Origin: Prevotellaceae bacterium UBA4361 | GTDB lineage: Bacteria > Bacteroidota > Bacteroidia > Bacteroidales > Bacteroidaceae | Assembly: GCA_002393575.1 (NCBI GenBank) | Contig: DGSN01000062.1 | Span: 67,624-131,623 of the forward strand | Reading direction: 5' to 3' | Length of the DNA: 64,000 bases | Shown here: in pieces, positions 16,651 through 24,612 of the stretch | Position numbering within the stretch: position 1 is the stretch's first letter | How the letters are laid out: each line of letters starts with the position of its first letter | Made by a program: the position numbers and the translations under genes | Notes under the pieces: generated by a model | What the model was told of the DNA's origin: nothing | What the model saw: the letters and a program-made list of their open reading frames with translations, nothing else | Database searches by the model: none

Positions 16651-19600
16651 CTACATGCCGAGGATGATGTTCACGATGGCAACGATGTCGGAGATGTCGA
16701 TGGATTCGTCGCGGTTGGTGTCGGTGTTGGTTTCGCTCTTCACGGCACCTGCGCCAAGGATGTGATTGACCGCGAGGACAACATCGGAAATATCGACTGC
16801 ACCATCACAGTTAGCATCACCTAAGAGGAAACCATCTTCTTCGGTTGGCGTGATGGAGATGTTGTCGAAACCAATGATTTTGACATTGCCATTCGTGTTA
16901 TGAATGGCAGAGAGGTTGACGGTGATATTGGAACCATCGGTGTCGAAGGTGAAATCCACCTTCTGCCATGCTTCTTTGTTTTCGAGGGAAGGACTCGATG
17001 CCAAGGTGCCCGACTCGCCAACCACGTTGACACTGATGTCACCGCCCAAGCCCGATTTCCACACGTCGGCTGTGAGGCGATACTTACCAGCAGGGAGGCA
17101 GATGGTCTGATGGAGCGTGATGGTAGATGTACCCCAGTTCTGACGAATCCAATAGCTTTGCTTTCCTCCATTCGCTGGCTTTGCCAAGGATGCAAAGAAA
17201 TTGCTATAGTAAAGGTCACCACTCTTGAGCGCGGAGAGGTCGTTCTCATTGCGGCTTGTGTAGTCGATGCTCCATCCTTCTGGCTGATAGATGGCACGGT
17301 CGGAACTGACACCCGAACCGTTCATCTTGGTGTAAGAAGCCTCGAAGTCAGGATTCTGAAGCTCGGAAGGAGCTTGTGTCTCGGAATAGTCAAGTCCTTG
17401 CAACTCACAGATTTCCTGACGAGAGAGACAAGTGTTGTAGAGGCGGAAGCCGTCCATCTTGCCTTGATAATCCACATTGTCATTAGCATAGGCACCATCC
17501 CACCACTGTGTGCGACCGATGTAGTTGCGAGTGTCCTTTGCCACTTGGTAGAGCTGGTAAGCTTCGTAGGCGATGTCGGTGCCACGCAGGTTCACCTCGC
17601 CATCCACATAGAGCGTCGTGGTCTTGGTGTCAGCACTGTAAGTCACCGCCAGACTGTATTCCTTGTTCGTGGAAAGTGTGGTGGAAGAGTTCATCAGTGT
17701 GGTGGTGCCACCATTGTACTTGAACCCAACGGACAGCGGTTTGGCACGGAGGAAGAGACTGTTGCCTGAGCCTGAACCGAAGTCGTAGAAGCGAGGATTG
17801 TTGCCAAATGCCGAGGCGTTGACCTTCAGCAGGAATGTATAGCTGCGGAGGCTGTCAAGCATTTCCGAAGGAGCCGTGACGGTAGTGTTGGTAGAGAAGC
17901 CCGAAGCGGTGTTCTTCGTCATGTCGATGTTATCCTTCGAATAGAGCAGGTTCTTTGGCAAGTCGCGTGGCATGACGCGCACCTTGAAGTATTTCTTCTG
18001 ATTGCCAACGGTGGCGGTCAAGGTGACTTCGCGTCCATCAGCTCTGGTCACTTTCGACTGATTCACCACACCTGTTGCACTGAGCACTGGTTCGTGACTG
18101 GATTCCCAAGTGATGGTAGCTTCGCCCATCTTCGTTGGAAGAACTAAGTCGGACCAAGTGACCGTTGGCAATGCTATTCGATTCAACACCCATGAGTCTT
18201 TGTTCAAGTATAAAATGTCTTGAGCAGTGCGAACAGATCCCTGCGTGAGGCACTCTGCATAGACTTCACAAGCATTCAAACTTCCGATGAAACCGCCAAT
18301 TATTGCATCTTGCAGACTGAGTCCAGACACTTCCATCTTCTGGTCAATCCAACCATTGCGGTAGATGGTGAGGGTGGTGCCATCGTAAGTGAAAGCAGTG
18401 AAGTAGTCAGCAAGTTTGGTTCTGTAGGTATTTCCATCCGTACGCCTACCATAATATTTGTGGTCGTCCGAAGTACCCAGCCTATTTTGACTGGAGAAGG
18501 TTGTATTACCCACCTTAGCATAAGGCTTCTCACTCTCTTTATCGAGTCCGTAAGTAAGGTTTCCCATCTTGAGCAGCGTACCAGCATAGTTGTTGGCATC
18601 AATCGACCAATTTGCGATGACGGTCCATGTCGTTGCTCCAGCCTTGCTCCCTACGGAGAGTGTTTTCGATGCTGAGGTGGTGGTGAAGTTGGTGCTTTCT
18701 GTGGTAGAAGCAATGGCATTTGTCTGTGCTGTAGCATCAACAGGGAAGGCGTAAGAGGTACGAATGGACGTAGGGTAACCCTTTGGATATTCTATATCAA
18801 CTATCCAATAGTAGTAGTCGCCATTCATCCAGCAAAGACGAAGCGGACTGTCCTTAGAGCCTGGCAGGACGAACGGACGAACATTATTCTTCTCGGAGTT
18901 CTGCGTGATAGGCACCTTTGCGGTGATGTTACCACTGCTGTTCACCGTGTATTTCCAGATTTCATAGACTGTACCGTGGGTTCCAACCGTAGGGATGGAG
19001 AGATAGATGTCCTCCACATGGTCAGGGTCAATAGCCATACCACCACTGTAGCACTTTTCTGTATTGGAAGAATGGAACCAACCTCCTCCATTTGCAAGGT
19101 CTGTCATTTTCCAAGACGAACCGTTCCAATGCGCATAGTAATACTGATGCGTGTTCTTGTCGTACGAGATGCGCACCATCGCCACCACGGGGTTTTCGTT
19201 CTCGTCAAGCGTGATTTGCCAAACCCAGTCGCGGTAATTCGTAGGAGCATCAATAATCGTATTAGGGTAAGACGACTTGTAGGAATCAGTCTTGTTGACA
19301 TTGAATTTTCCGTTGGCAATGGTGGAAAGTACATTGCCTTTCAGGTCGCAAAGCTTTGGTGTGGAAGAATAAGTGCCATCGCTGTTCTTCTTGGCATTGA
19401 TTTCAATCACGTTGAAATAGAGCCAGTTGGGGTATTCATTATCGGGATGTCCCGTGGTGTAGCTCACATAGATTTTGTCCTTGCCATTGCTTTGGTACTT
19501 GGCGTATGGTCGTGCGCCTGTACTTTGCACCATTTGGAAAGGTCCCCACTCGAAGTGGCAATCGTCGTTGGCATCGGGCATAGAGAGTTTTCCGATGGTT

Positions 19601-20112
19601 GGGTGCCAACCAATGCCTCGCCAGCAGAGGTAGATGTGGTCGGGGTCGTCGCTGAGGATGAACGGCGAAGGATACGTGGTGTTGTTCGCCACATTGATGA
19701 CCTTCTCGTCACCAAGACTGGTGATGTCGCCTGGTTTCGTGGAAATGCGATAGTAGAACTTCGCTTCGTCGGTGTGGCGCGTGTAGAAAATCATGATGCG
19801 CTTGTCGGGCAACGTGAGGAAAGTGGGGTTGTTGTGGTCATCGGGTTGGAACACACTGCGCACCAACACGTCGCTCCGCTTGTTGTTGACGAAGTCCATC
19901 TGCGTTGCCTTGATAGCACCGTGAACGTCGATGTAACCGATGTAAGCAGCATTGATACTGCCGTCAGCACTCGTGTAGTGCATGGCACGAGGGTCTGCAA
20001 ACCAGCACCAAGCGCCTTCGTCAGCCACGACACTTCCCCCGTTCGTGATTTGTGCCTTTGCCGACACCACTGCCAGCAAAGTAATAGTCAGTAAAAAGTT
20101 TCTTAGTTTCAT
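16651..20112 (-). CDS. Secreted BNR/LamG/CBM multidomain protein with C-terminal dockerin
   Basis: The 1153-residue exported protein is probably a glycan-active enzyme or binder. A signal peptide ends at about residue 20. Residues about 25-455 form a BNR-type beta-propeller (EGAWCWFADPRAMHY, DDHNNPTFL, FYTRHTDE, PSPFILSDDP) of the family seen in polysaccharide lyases and sialidase-like proteins. A LamG-type jelly roll (about 455-640), an atrophied Ig-like domain (about 641-717), a second LamG (about 717-908) and a CBM-like sandwich (about 912-1090) follow. The last 58 residues are a complete two-repeat dockerin (DANCDGAVDISD and DTNRDESIDISD). The gene is alone on its strand. The substrate cannot be told from sequence; an ulvan- or rhamnogalacturonan-type target is one possibility. 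Confidence 0.75.
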   Translation of the reverse strand: MKLRNFLLTITLLAVVSAKAQITNGGSVVADEGAWCWFADPRAMHYTSADGSINAAYIGYIDVHGAIKATQMDFVNNKRSDVLVRSVFQPDDHNNPTFLTLPDKRIMIFYTRHTDEAKFYYRISTKPGDITSLGDEKVINVANNTTYPSPFILSDDPDHIYLCWRGIGWHPTIGKLSMPDANDDCHFEWGPFQMVQSTGARPYAKYQSNGKDKIYVSYTTGHPDNEYPNWLYFNVIEINAKKNSDGTYSSTPKLCDLKGNVLSTIANGKFNVNKTDSYKSSYPNTIIDAPTNYRDWVWQITLDENENPVVAMVRISYDKNTHQYYYAHWNGSSWKMTDLANGGGWFHSSNTEKCYSGGMAIDPDHVEDIYLSIPTVGTHGTVYEIWKYTVNSSGNITAKVPITQNSEKNNVRPFVLPGSKDSPLRLCWMNGDYYYWIVDIEYPKGYPTSIRTSYAFPVDATAQTNAIASTTESTNFTTTSASKTLSVGSKAGATTWTVIANWSIDANNYAGTLLKMGNLTYGLDKESEKPYAKVGNTTFSSQNRLGTSDDHKYYGRRTDGNTYRTKLADYFTAFTYDGTTLTIYRNGWIDQKMEVSGLSLQDAIIGGFIGSLNACEVYAECLTQGSVRTAQDILYLNKDSWVLNRIALPTVTWSDLVLPTKMGEATITWESSHEPVLSATGVVNQSKVTRADGREVTLTATVGNQKKYFKVRVMPRDLPKNLLYSKDNIDMTKNTASGFSTNTTVTAPSEMLDSLRSYTFLLKVNASAFGNNPRFYDFGSGSGNSLFLRAKPLSVGFKYNGGTTTLMNSSTTLSTNKEYSLAVTYSADTKTTTLYVDGEVNLRGTDIAYEAYQLYQVAKDTRNYIGRTQWWDGAYANDNVDYQGKMDGFRLYNTCLSRQEICELQGLDYSETQAPSELQNPDFEASYTKMNGSGVSSDRAIYQPEGWSIDYTSRNENDLSALKSGDLYYSNFFASLAKPANGGKQSYWIRQNWGTSTITLHQTICLPAGKYRLTADVWKSGLGGDISVNVVGESGTLASSPSLENKEAWQKVDFTFDTDGSNITVNLSAIHNTNGNVKIIGFDNISITPTEEDGFLLGDANCDGAVDISDVVLAVNHILGAGAVKSETNTDTNRDESIDISDIVAIVNIILGM

Positions 20113-20124
20113 GATATTTTAAGT

Positions 20125-20290
20125 TTTAACAACAGAAATAACGGAAATTTTTCGGAAAAACGGAAAATTATGTATTCACAGAGCTAAAGTATCACTTTTT
20201 CACAACGGAAATATCGGAACCTTTTAAGAATCATCGGATGAAAAAAACTTTTTTCTGTTTTTCCGTTCTTTTCCGTTTTTTCCGTTGTTG
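20125..20290. repeat. CGGAAA word repeat in inverted arrangement
   Basis: Words of AACGGAAA/CGGAAAAACGG type occupy 20137-20167. Their complements TTTTCCGTTCTTTTCCG lie at about 20255-20287, running up to the end of the Fur-family gene. The stretch is non-coding and holds nothing else I can name. Confidence 0.7.
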
Positions 20291-20294
20291 TTTT

Positions 20295-20723
20295 TCACTT
20301 TTTGTTCTTGCAGGCTGCACAGATGCCTTTCACCATGTAGTTGACCGATAGAGCCACGTAGTCATCGGGCAACTCAACGGATGGGATTGGCGTATCGTGC
20401 AAGCAGAAGGTGCGATGGCATTTCTCGCAATAGAAATGCACATGCTGGTCGTCATTCTCATGGTGTGAACGGCTGTGGCACAGTTCATAGCGCACAGCAT
20501 CGCTACCGTCTTCGAGCGAATGAACAAGGTGGTGCTCGCGGAAGAGGGACAGGCAACGGGAAATGCTCGACTTGTCCATCGTGAGCAGTGCATCTTCCAA
20601 TTCAAGAAGCGACACAGGACGGCCAGCCCTGTCGAGTGCTTCAGCCACGAGGATGCGGTTAGCCGTAGGGCGAATGCCGTGGTCGTCTAATAATAATAGG
20701 TATTCTTTTTTGTGACTATTCAT
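20295..20723 (-). CDS. Fur-family metal-responsive repressor
   Basis: This DNA-binding repressor of the Fur/Zur/PerR family probably controls the divergent metal permease. The N-terminal winged helix contains GIRPTANRILVAEAL and SLLELEDALLTMDKSSISRCL. The C-terminal metal-binding part holds HHENDDQHVHFYCEKC and two CxxC pairs (CEKC, CAAC) for structural zinc. I place the start at 20723 (MNSHKKEYLLLL, 142 residues). A longer frame to 20753 would take its first ten codons from the arm of an inverted repeat. Which metal it senses is not decidable; the partner permease suggests zinc or copper. Confidence 0.85.
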   Translation of the reverse strand: MNSHKKEYLLLLDDHGIRPTANRILVAEALDRAGRPVSLLELEDALLTMDKSSISRCLSLFREHHLVHSLEDGSDAVRYELCHSRSHHENDDQHVHFYCEKCHRTFCLHDTPIPSVELPDDYVALSVNYMVKGICAACKNKK

Positions 20724-20740
20724 TACAAACTGATTTATTG

Positions 20741-20796
20741 GGTCTAAGGTCAAAAGTCAAAGGTCTAAGGTCTGAGATTACTTTTGACCTTAGACC
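20741..20796. repeat. Perfect 17-base inverted repeat (GGTCTAAGGTCAAAAGT)
   Basis: Arms 20741-20757 and 20780-20796 are exact complements. The element lies in the leader of the Fur-family gene, just upstream of its chosen start. Confidence 0.85.
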
Positions 20797-20823
20797 TTTG
20801 ACTTTAAAACAGATAATTCTTTG

Positions 20824-20831
20824 CAAAAATA
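20824..20831 (-). promoter_or_regulatory. Putative -7 box (TATTTTTG) for the Fur-family gene
   Basis: The minus strand reads TATTTTTG, about 100 bases upstream of the start at 20723. Confidence 0.4.
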
Positions 20832-20870
20832 AGGTAAAAAATAAAGACCACAAAAGGCAAAACAAACTTT

Positions 20871-20885
20871 TGCAACCAAGTTGCA
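20871..20885. promoter_or_regulatory. Candidate operator TGCAAC-N3-GTTGCA
   Basis: A perfect 6-3-6 dyad lies between the divergent promoter boxes. It ends 12 bases upstream of the permease -7 box, where bound repressor would block RNA polymerase. The adjacent Fur-family regulator is the obvious candidate ligand; this is inference. Confidence 0.55.
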
Positions 20886-20897
20886 TGAAAAACTCCA

Positions 20898-20905
20898 TAC
20901 CTTTG
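20898..20905 (+). promoter_or_regulatory. Putative -7 box (TACCTTTG) for the metal permease
   Basis: TACCTTTG lies 33 bases ahead of the ATG at 20938. Confidence 0.6.
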
Positions 20906-20937
20906 CGCTCGAAATCAAAAAAAACAGAATAGAGACT

Positions 20938-22347
20938 ATGATTGAATGGATTGAAGCGTATTGGAACGCACTGATTATGATGGTTGCAGAAATGGCACCA
21001 TACCTCCTGTTGGGATTCTTCGTGGCAGGCATCTTGCACACGTTTGTTCCCCGTAGCATCTACTCCCGCCATCTGGCTCCGCGCAACATGAAGAGCGTGG
21101 TGAAGGCAGCACTGCTTGGCATTCCTCTCCCACTCTGCTCCTGCGGAGTCATCCCCACCAGCGTCTCGTTGCGCAAGGAAGGAGCCAGTCATGGTGCTTG
21201 CACCAGTTTCCTTATCGCCACTCCGCAAACGGGTGTCGATTCCATTGCAGCCACCTACTCACTGATGGGCTTGCCATTCGCCATCGTCCGCCCCATCGCA
21301 GCACTCTTCACTGCCATGTTTGGCGGTTGGTTGGTGAATCGCTATGCCAAGGAGGACGAGCAGATTTCTGCCGAAGCAGCAAAGAAAGGTGAATATGAAG
21401 GTCTCACCCCCAACCCCTCTCCAAAGGGCGAGGGGAGTTGTCACTCTGATGAGGATAACTGTGAATGCGGATGTGAATGTGAATGCGGATGCGAACACGA
21501 GCATCACTACCATTCGTTGAAGGACAAATTCGTGGGTGCCCTCCGTTATGGTTTCGTGGATATGTTTCAGGACGTGGGCAAATGGCTCGTCATCGGTCTG
21601 CTCATCGCCGCACTCATCACCGTGGCTGTACCAAACGAATGGCTTGCCGCCCTGCATGAATACAAATTGCTCAACATGCTGATTGTCCTTGCCGTTGCCA
21701 TCCCAATGTACGTATGCGCCACGGGTTCTATTCCTATTGCCGTGTCACTCATGGCAAAGGGACTCACACCAGGAGCAGCCCTCGTTCTGCTCATGGCAGG
21801 TCCTGCCGTCAACAGCGCCAGCATCCTCGTCATCGGAAAAGCCTTCGGTCGTCGCACACTTCGCTTCTACATCACTTCCATCGTGATTGGTGCCATCGCC
21901 TTCGGCCTCGGCATCGACTACCTCCTGCCTCAAGATTGGTTCGCCGTGAGCGGAAGTTTCACGGAAGCAGCCCACTGCGGACACTGCCTCAGCGTGTGGA
22001 ACTGGATATTCATTGCCGTCTTCCTCCTTCTGCTTGTGAATGCCTTCACAGCTCGTTTCCGCCACTCTCACCACCTCAGCCATGAGCACGAGCATGAGCA
22101 TCATCACCACGAAGAAGAACAAACAGTGGCTGTTCCTTCCACGATGGTCTATACCGTGAAGGGCATGAGTTGTAACCACTGCAAGGCAAGCGTGGAAAAA
22201 GCCATCAGTGGTGTTGAAGGCGTGGAAAAGGTGGAAGTGGACTTGACAAAAGGCATTGCCTACGTGGAAGGAAAGCACGACACACAGGCTGTACTCGATG
22301 CCGTGAATGCCATCGGCTTCAACATTTCGGTTTCGGAAAACCAATAG
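20938..22347 (+). CDS. SO_0444-type Cu/Zn efflux permease with C-terminal HMA domain
   Basis: This inner-membrane permease (DUF318/ArsP-related) is expected to export metal ions. It has about eight transmembrane segments in two halves. The first half carries the motif PLPLCSCGVIPTSVSLRKEG and the second YVCATGSIPIAVSLMAKGLTPG. A cytosolic linker (about residues 140-190) is rich in Cys and His (DNCECGCECECGCEHEHHYH). After a second His-rich stretch (HEHEHEHHHHEE) comes a heavy-metal-associated domain with GMSCNHC. I start at 20938 (MIEWIEAYWNA); a frame to 20881 would lie over the promoter. The linker contains an in-frame 36-base repeat (21403-21438) coding LTPNPSPKGEGS. Pairing with the divergent Fur-family gene supports metal-controlled expression. 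Confidence 0.85.
   Translation: MIEWIEAYWNALIMMVAEMAPYLLLGFFVAGILHTFVPRSIYSRHLAPRNMKSVVKAALLGIPLPLCSCGVIPTSVSLRKEGASHGACTSFLIATPQTGVDSIAATYSLMGLPFAIVRPIAALFTAMFGGWLVNRYAKEDEQISAEAAKKGEYEGLTPNPSPKGEGSCHSDEDNCECGCECECGCEHEHHYHSLKDKFVGALRYGFVDMFQDVGKWLVIGLLIAALITVAVPNEWLAALHEYKLLNMLIVLAVAIPMYVCATGSIPIAVSLMAKGLTPGAALVLLMAGPAVNSASILVIGKAFGRRTLRFYITSIVIGAIAFGLGIDYLLPQDWFAVSGSFTEAAHCGHCLSVWNWIFIAVFLLLLVNAFTARFRHSHHLSHEHEHEHHHHEEEQTVAVPSTMVYTVKGMSCNHCKASVEKAISGVEGVEKVEVDLTKGIAYVEGKHDTQAVLDAVNAIGFNISVSENQ
21403..21438 (+). repeat. 36-base repeat inserted in frame in the permease gene
   Basis: The sequence starting CTCACCCCCAACCCCTCTCC is identical, in inverted orientation, to 63842-63877 in an intergenic region. 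It encodes LTPNPSPKGEGS inside the metal-binding linker and keeps the frame. Confidence 0.9.
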
Positions 22348-22379
22348 AAAGGACAACACGCGAGGAGTTTTCAACATTA

Positions 22380-22520
22380 CCGCCTCATTTTTTATTTTCA
22401 ACTAAATAAGCGAGGGCTCGTTATTTCGATAACGAGCCCTCGTTGTTGTTCAAACGAGCCCTCGCTTGAATCACAACGAGGGCTCAACATTTTAGTACAA
22501 TCGAAAAAATGATTCTGTCA
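22380..22520. repeat. Structured GAGGGCTCG palindromic element, copy 1
   Basis: The stretch holds nested dyads: GAGGGCTCGTTA / TAACGAGCCCTC and TTCAA-ACGAG-CC-CTCGC-TTGAA. About 130 bases are related to 48183-48320, where base changes in stems partly preserve pairing. It lies 3' of the permease gene. Confidence 0.75.
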
Positions 22521-22738
22521 ATTCCTTTTTTCGCGCTTCTCACTCCCCTTTTTTCACTCTTTTGCGACAGATTTCAGGGGGTAGAGCCCGATTTGTCGCA
22601 AATAAGGGCGTATGTCGTAACAAGCCGAGAAGAAAAACGGAGAAAAATGAGGAGCAAGCTGATGTATATCGACGACTAAGGTTCTCGCCATCCGAGACAT
22701 GACAACATAGAATAGAGATTAGATGATTTGAAAAGACG

Positions 22739-22770
22739 AAGGAGACAGGAGCATTATCCTGCCTCCTTTT
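22739..22770 (+). terminator. Probable terminator
   Basis: AAGGAGACAGGA / TCCTGCCTCCTT forms a stem with one mismatch and a 6-base loop, followed by TTTTATT. It lies 390 bases after the permease stop, so the intervening transcript would contain the structured element. The stretch 22560-22680 may be a decayed gene end (frame reading ...SREEKRRKMRSKLMYIDD) with no start. Confidence 0.55.
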
Positions 22771-22791
22771 ATTATGGAACAATGAAATAAT

Positions 22792-22949
22792 AACTTGGTA
22801 TAAATGACATTATTCTTTAGGAAAGAAATTAGAATAATTATCATAATTACTCCAAAAATTAGGTGTTGTTTAAAACAAAAAAACAATTATTTCTGAAAAA
22901 ATTATTCTAATTATTTTAATTTCTTTCCTAAAAAAAACGTACCAACTAA
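22792..22949. repeat. MITE-like AT-rich palindrome
   Basis: Perfect 16-base arms (TTTAGGAAAGAAATTA at 22816-22831; complement at 22917-22932) lie inside outer TTGGTA/TACCAA ends. The interior is AT-rich and non-coding. No transposase is nearby. Confidence 0.55.
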
Positions 22950-23103
22950 TTTTTTAATGATTACTATATTACTATCCACTACGCCATGACATTCCTACGC
23001 ATGGATGCGCATGAAGAACATCGAGGCTGACTCTCTGAAGACACAGGACTGTCTCCGTATCATCTTAAAAATAAGGTCGATTTGAGTTAATTCTCGAAAA
23101 AGG

Positions 23104-23136
23104 CTTGTAAGTTACAAGATTTTTTCGGTAACTTTG
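23104..23136 (+). promoter_or_regulatory. Promoter region with CTTGTAA-G-TTACAAG palindrome and TAACTTTG box
   Basis: A perfect 15-base palindrome (23104-23118) is followed 10 bases later by TAACTTTG (23129-23136). The palindrome lies where the -33 element would be, so it may be an operator for the gene at 23201. Confidence 0.6.
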
Positions 23137-23200
23137 TCAGCGAAATGCATCAATCGCTTGCTTTTTCCTACCAATCATCATAAACACATCTACAAAACTT

Positions 23201-24124
23201 ATGAAAAAAATCCTACTTGCTCTCGTGGCACTCCTTTGCACCATCGGAGCCTCGGCTCAAGACAACGATTCCATCTACGAAAAGAATCTGCTGAAGCCTG
23301 GTACTCCTGCTCCGATTATTCCGCTCGATGGAAAAGACGGAAGTAAATATGGGCTGCATCAATTCCAGAAGATGACGGGCAATTACATGGCAGTCTATTT
23401 CTATGCGGGTTGGTGTCCTGACTGTAGGAAGGTGGCACCCGACTTCGTGCAGAAGATTCAGAAAGACTGCAAGTCGCTCAACATCAGCCCTTTCTATGTG
23501 TCGTTCGACAAGGACTCAACCACTTTTAAGGAATACAGGGAAAAGGAAGACATGCACGGCATGGTGTTCTTAGAGACGAAGAAATGGAAGGAATCGAAAG
23601 TGGCAAAGGATTACCATCTGGAATGGATTCCAACCTTCTACCTCATCAGTCCCGATGGCATGGTGGACTTTGCCACCATCAACTTCTCGAAACTGATGGA
23701 CCGCATTGAGCAACTGAAAAAGGAGGGAAAGATAAAGGAATTAGACATTAAACAGCCTGAATTTTTCGGTGGGACTCAGAGACTGCTCGAATACCTATCC
23801 AAAAACATACACTATCCAAGCGAAGCAGACAGATTTGATTTCGAAGGACGCGTCATCATGAAGTTCTACGTGAATGAAGATGGCACCATCTCCGACATCT
23901 CTTGCATCAAAGCACAGGGAACCAAACCTTACTCGAAGAAATTCCTCGCTCTGCCAGAAAGCGAACAAAAAGCAAAGGAGGAAGCTCTGCTGAAACTCAT
24001 GGCAAAAGAAGGCTACCGAGTCGTGAAAAACATGCCTCGCTGGATTCCTGGTACCGTCTCGGGCAAACCCGTCAAAACAAGTTTCAATTTGCCAATTACC
24101 TTCAAGTTGACAAAGAAGAAATAA
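23201..24124 (+). CDS. Thioredoxin-like protein fused to a TonB C-terminal domain
   Basis: The 307-residue exported product has a signal peptide (MKKILLALVALLCTIGASAQ). A TlpA/thioredoxin-like domain (about 30-180) follows with active site WCPDC (C72, C75) and the cis-proline region WIPTFYL. Residues about 187-303 form a TonB C-terminal-like domain: PEFFGGTQRLLEYLSKNIHYP, then GRVIMKFYVNEDGTISDI and the final PRWIPG... NLPITFKL, which are hallmark segments of Bacteroidetes TonB_C domains. No transmembrane anchor other than the signal sequence is seen, so it is probably periplasmic and not an ExbBD-coupled TonB. It might link disulfide handling to outer-membrane receptors; this is inference. 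A strong terminator follows. Confidence 0.85.
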   Translation: MKKILLALVALLCTIGASAQDNDSIYEKNLLKPGTPAPIIPLDGKDGSKYGLHQFQKMTGNYMAVYFYAGWCPDCRKVAPDFVQKIQKDCKSLNISPFYVSFDKDSTTFKEYREKEDMHGMVFLETKKWKESKVAKDYHLEWIPTFYLISPDGMVDFATINFSKLMDRIEQLKKEGKIKELDIKQPEFFGGTQRLLEYLSKNIHYPSEADRFDFEGRVIMKFYVNEDGTISDISCIKAQGTKPYSKKFLALPESEQKAKEEALLKLMAKEGYRVVKNMPRWIPGTVSGKPVKTSFNLPITFKLTKKK

Positions 24125-24163
24125 ATCTATCCCCAACCTGCGAGTGAGGGAACTAACAAAAAG

Positions 24164-24201
24164 AACCGACGAACGCTGAAGATTTGCAGCGTTCGTCGGT
24201 T
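24164..24201 (+). terminator. Rho-independent terminator
   Basis: A perfect 15-base stem (AACCGACGAACGCTG / CAGCGTTCGTCGGTT) with an 8-base loop is followed by T-rich sequence. Confidence 0.9.
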
Positions 24202-24284
24202 GTTTTCTTTTTTTATTGTTCTCTGGTAAAATTGATTGTGAAACCATTCAAGTGCTGTAAAGAAGAAGGCTGGCAGTTTTTATA

Positions 24285-24535
24285 TCAATGTAGGGCTTGG
24301 TAAGTCCTGAAAGGACGACAGAACACAGGCAGGTGGTGAAGCGTAGCGGAACCCTTGCTATGTGGTGCAAGGTAAACAGAGTGCCGGTAGGTACGACGGA
24401 TAAATGGCAAACATACCCGTCACCCCCTTGGGGTTCTGTTATAGGGCATCGCTTAGCAGGGGTTCCGTGCTTCGCACTTCACCGCCTGCCTGTGGTCTGT
24501 CATGCCTTCGGCATTTTTAGCAGAAACCAATAATT
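24285..24535. repeat. Array of small perfect hairpins, copy 2
   Basis: Short stems such as GTCCT/AGGAC, CCCC/GGGG (ACCCCCTTGGGGTT), GTGC-TTC-GCAC and ATGCC-TTC-GGCAT occur in succession. The style matches 14160-14400. It lies between a terminator and the 3' end of the LRR gene. No convincing coding frame. Confidence 0.55.
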
Positions 24536-24612
24536 ATTTTTAAGGAGAGCTAATTGATAACGATAAATTGGTAAATATCCGATTAGAAATTTCTTGATTA
24601 TCTCATATAGGG

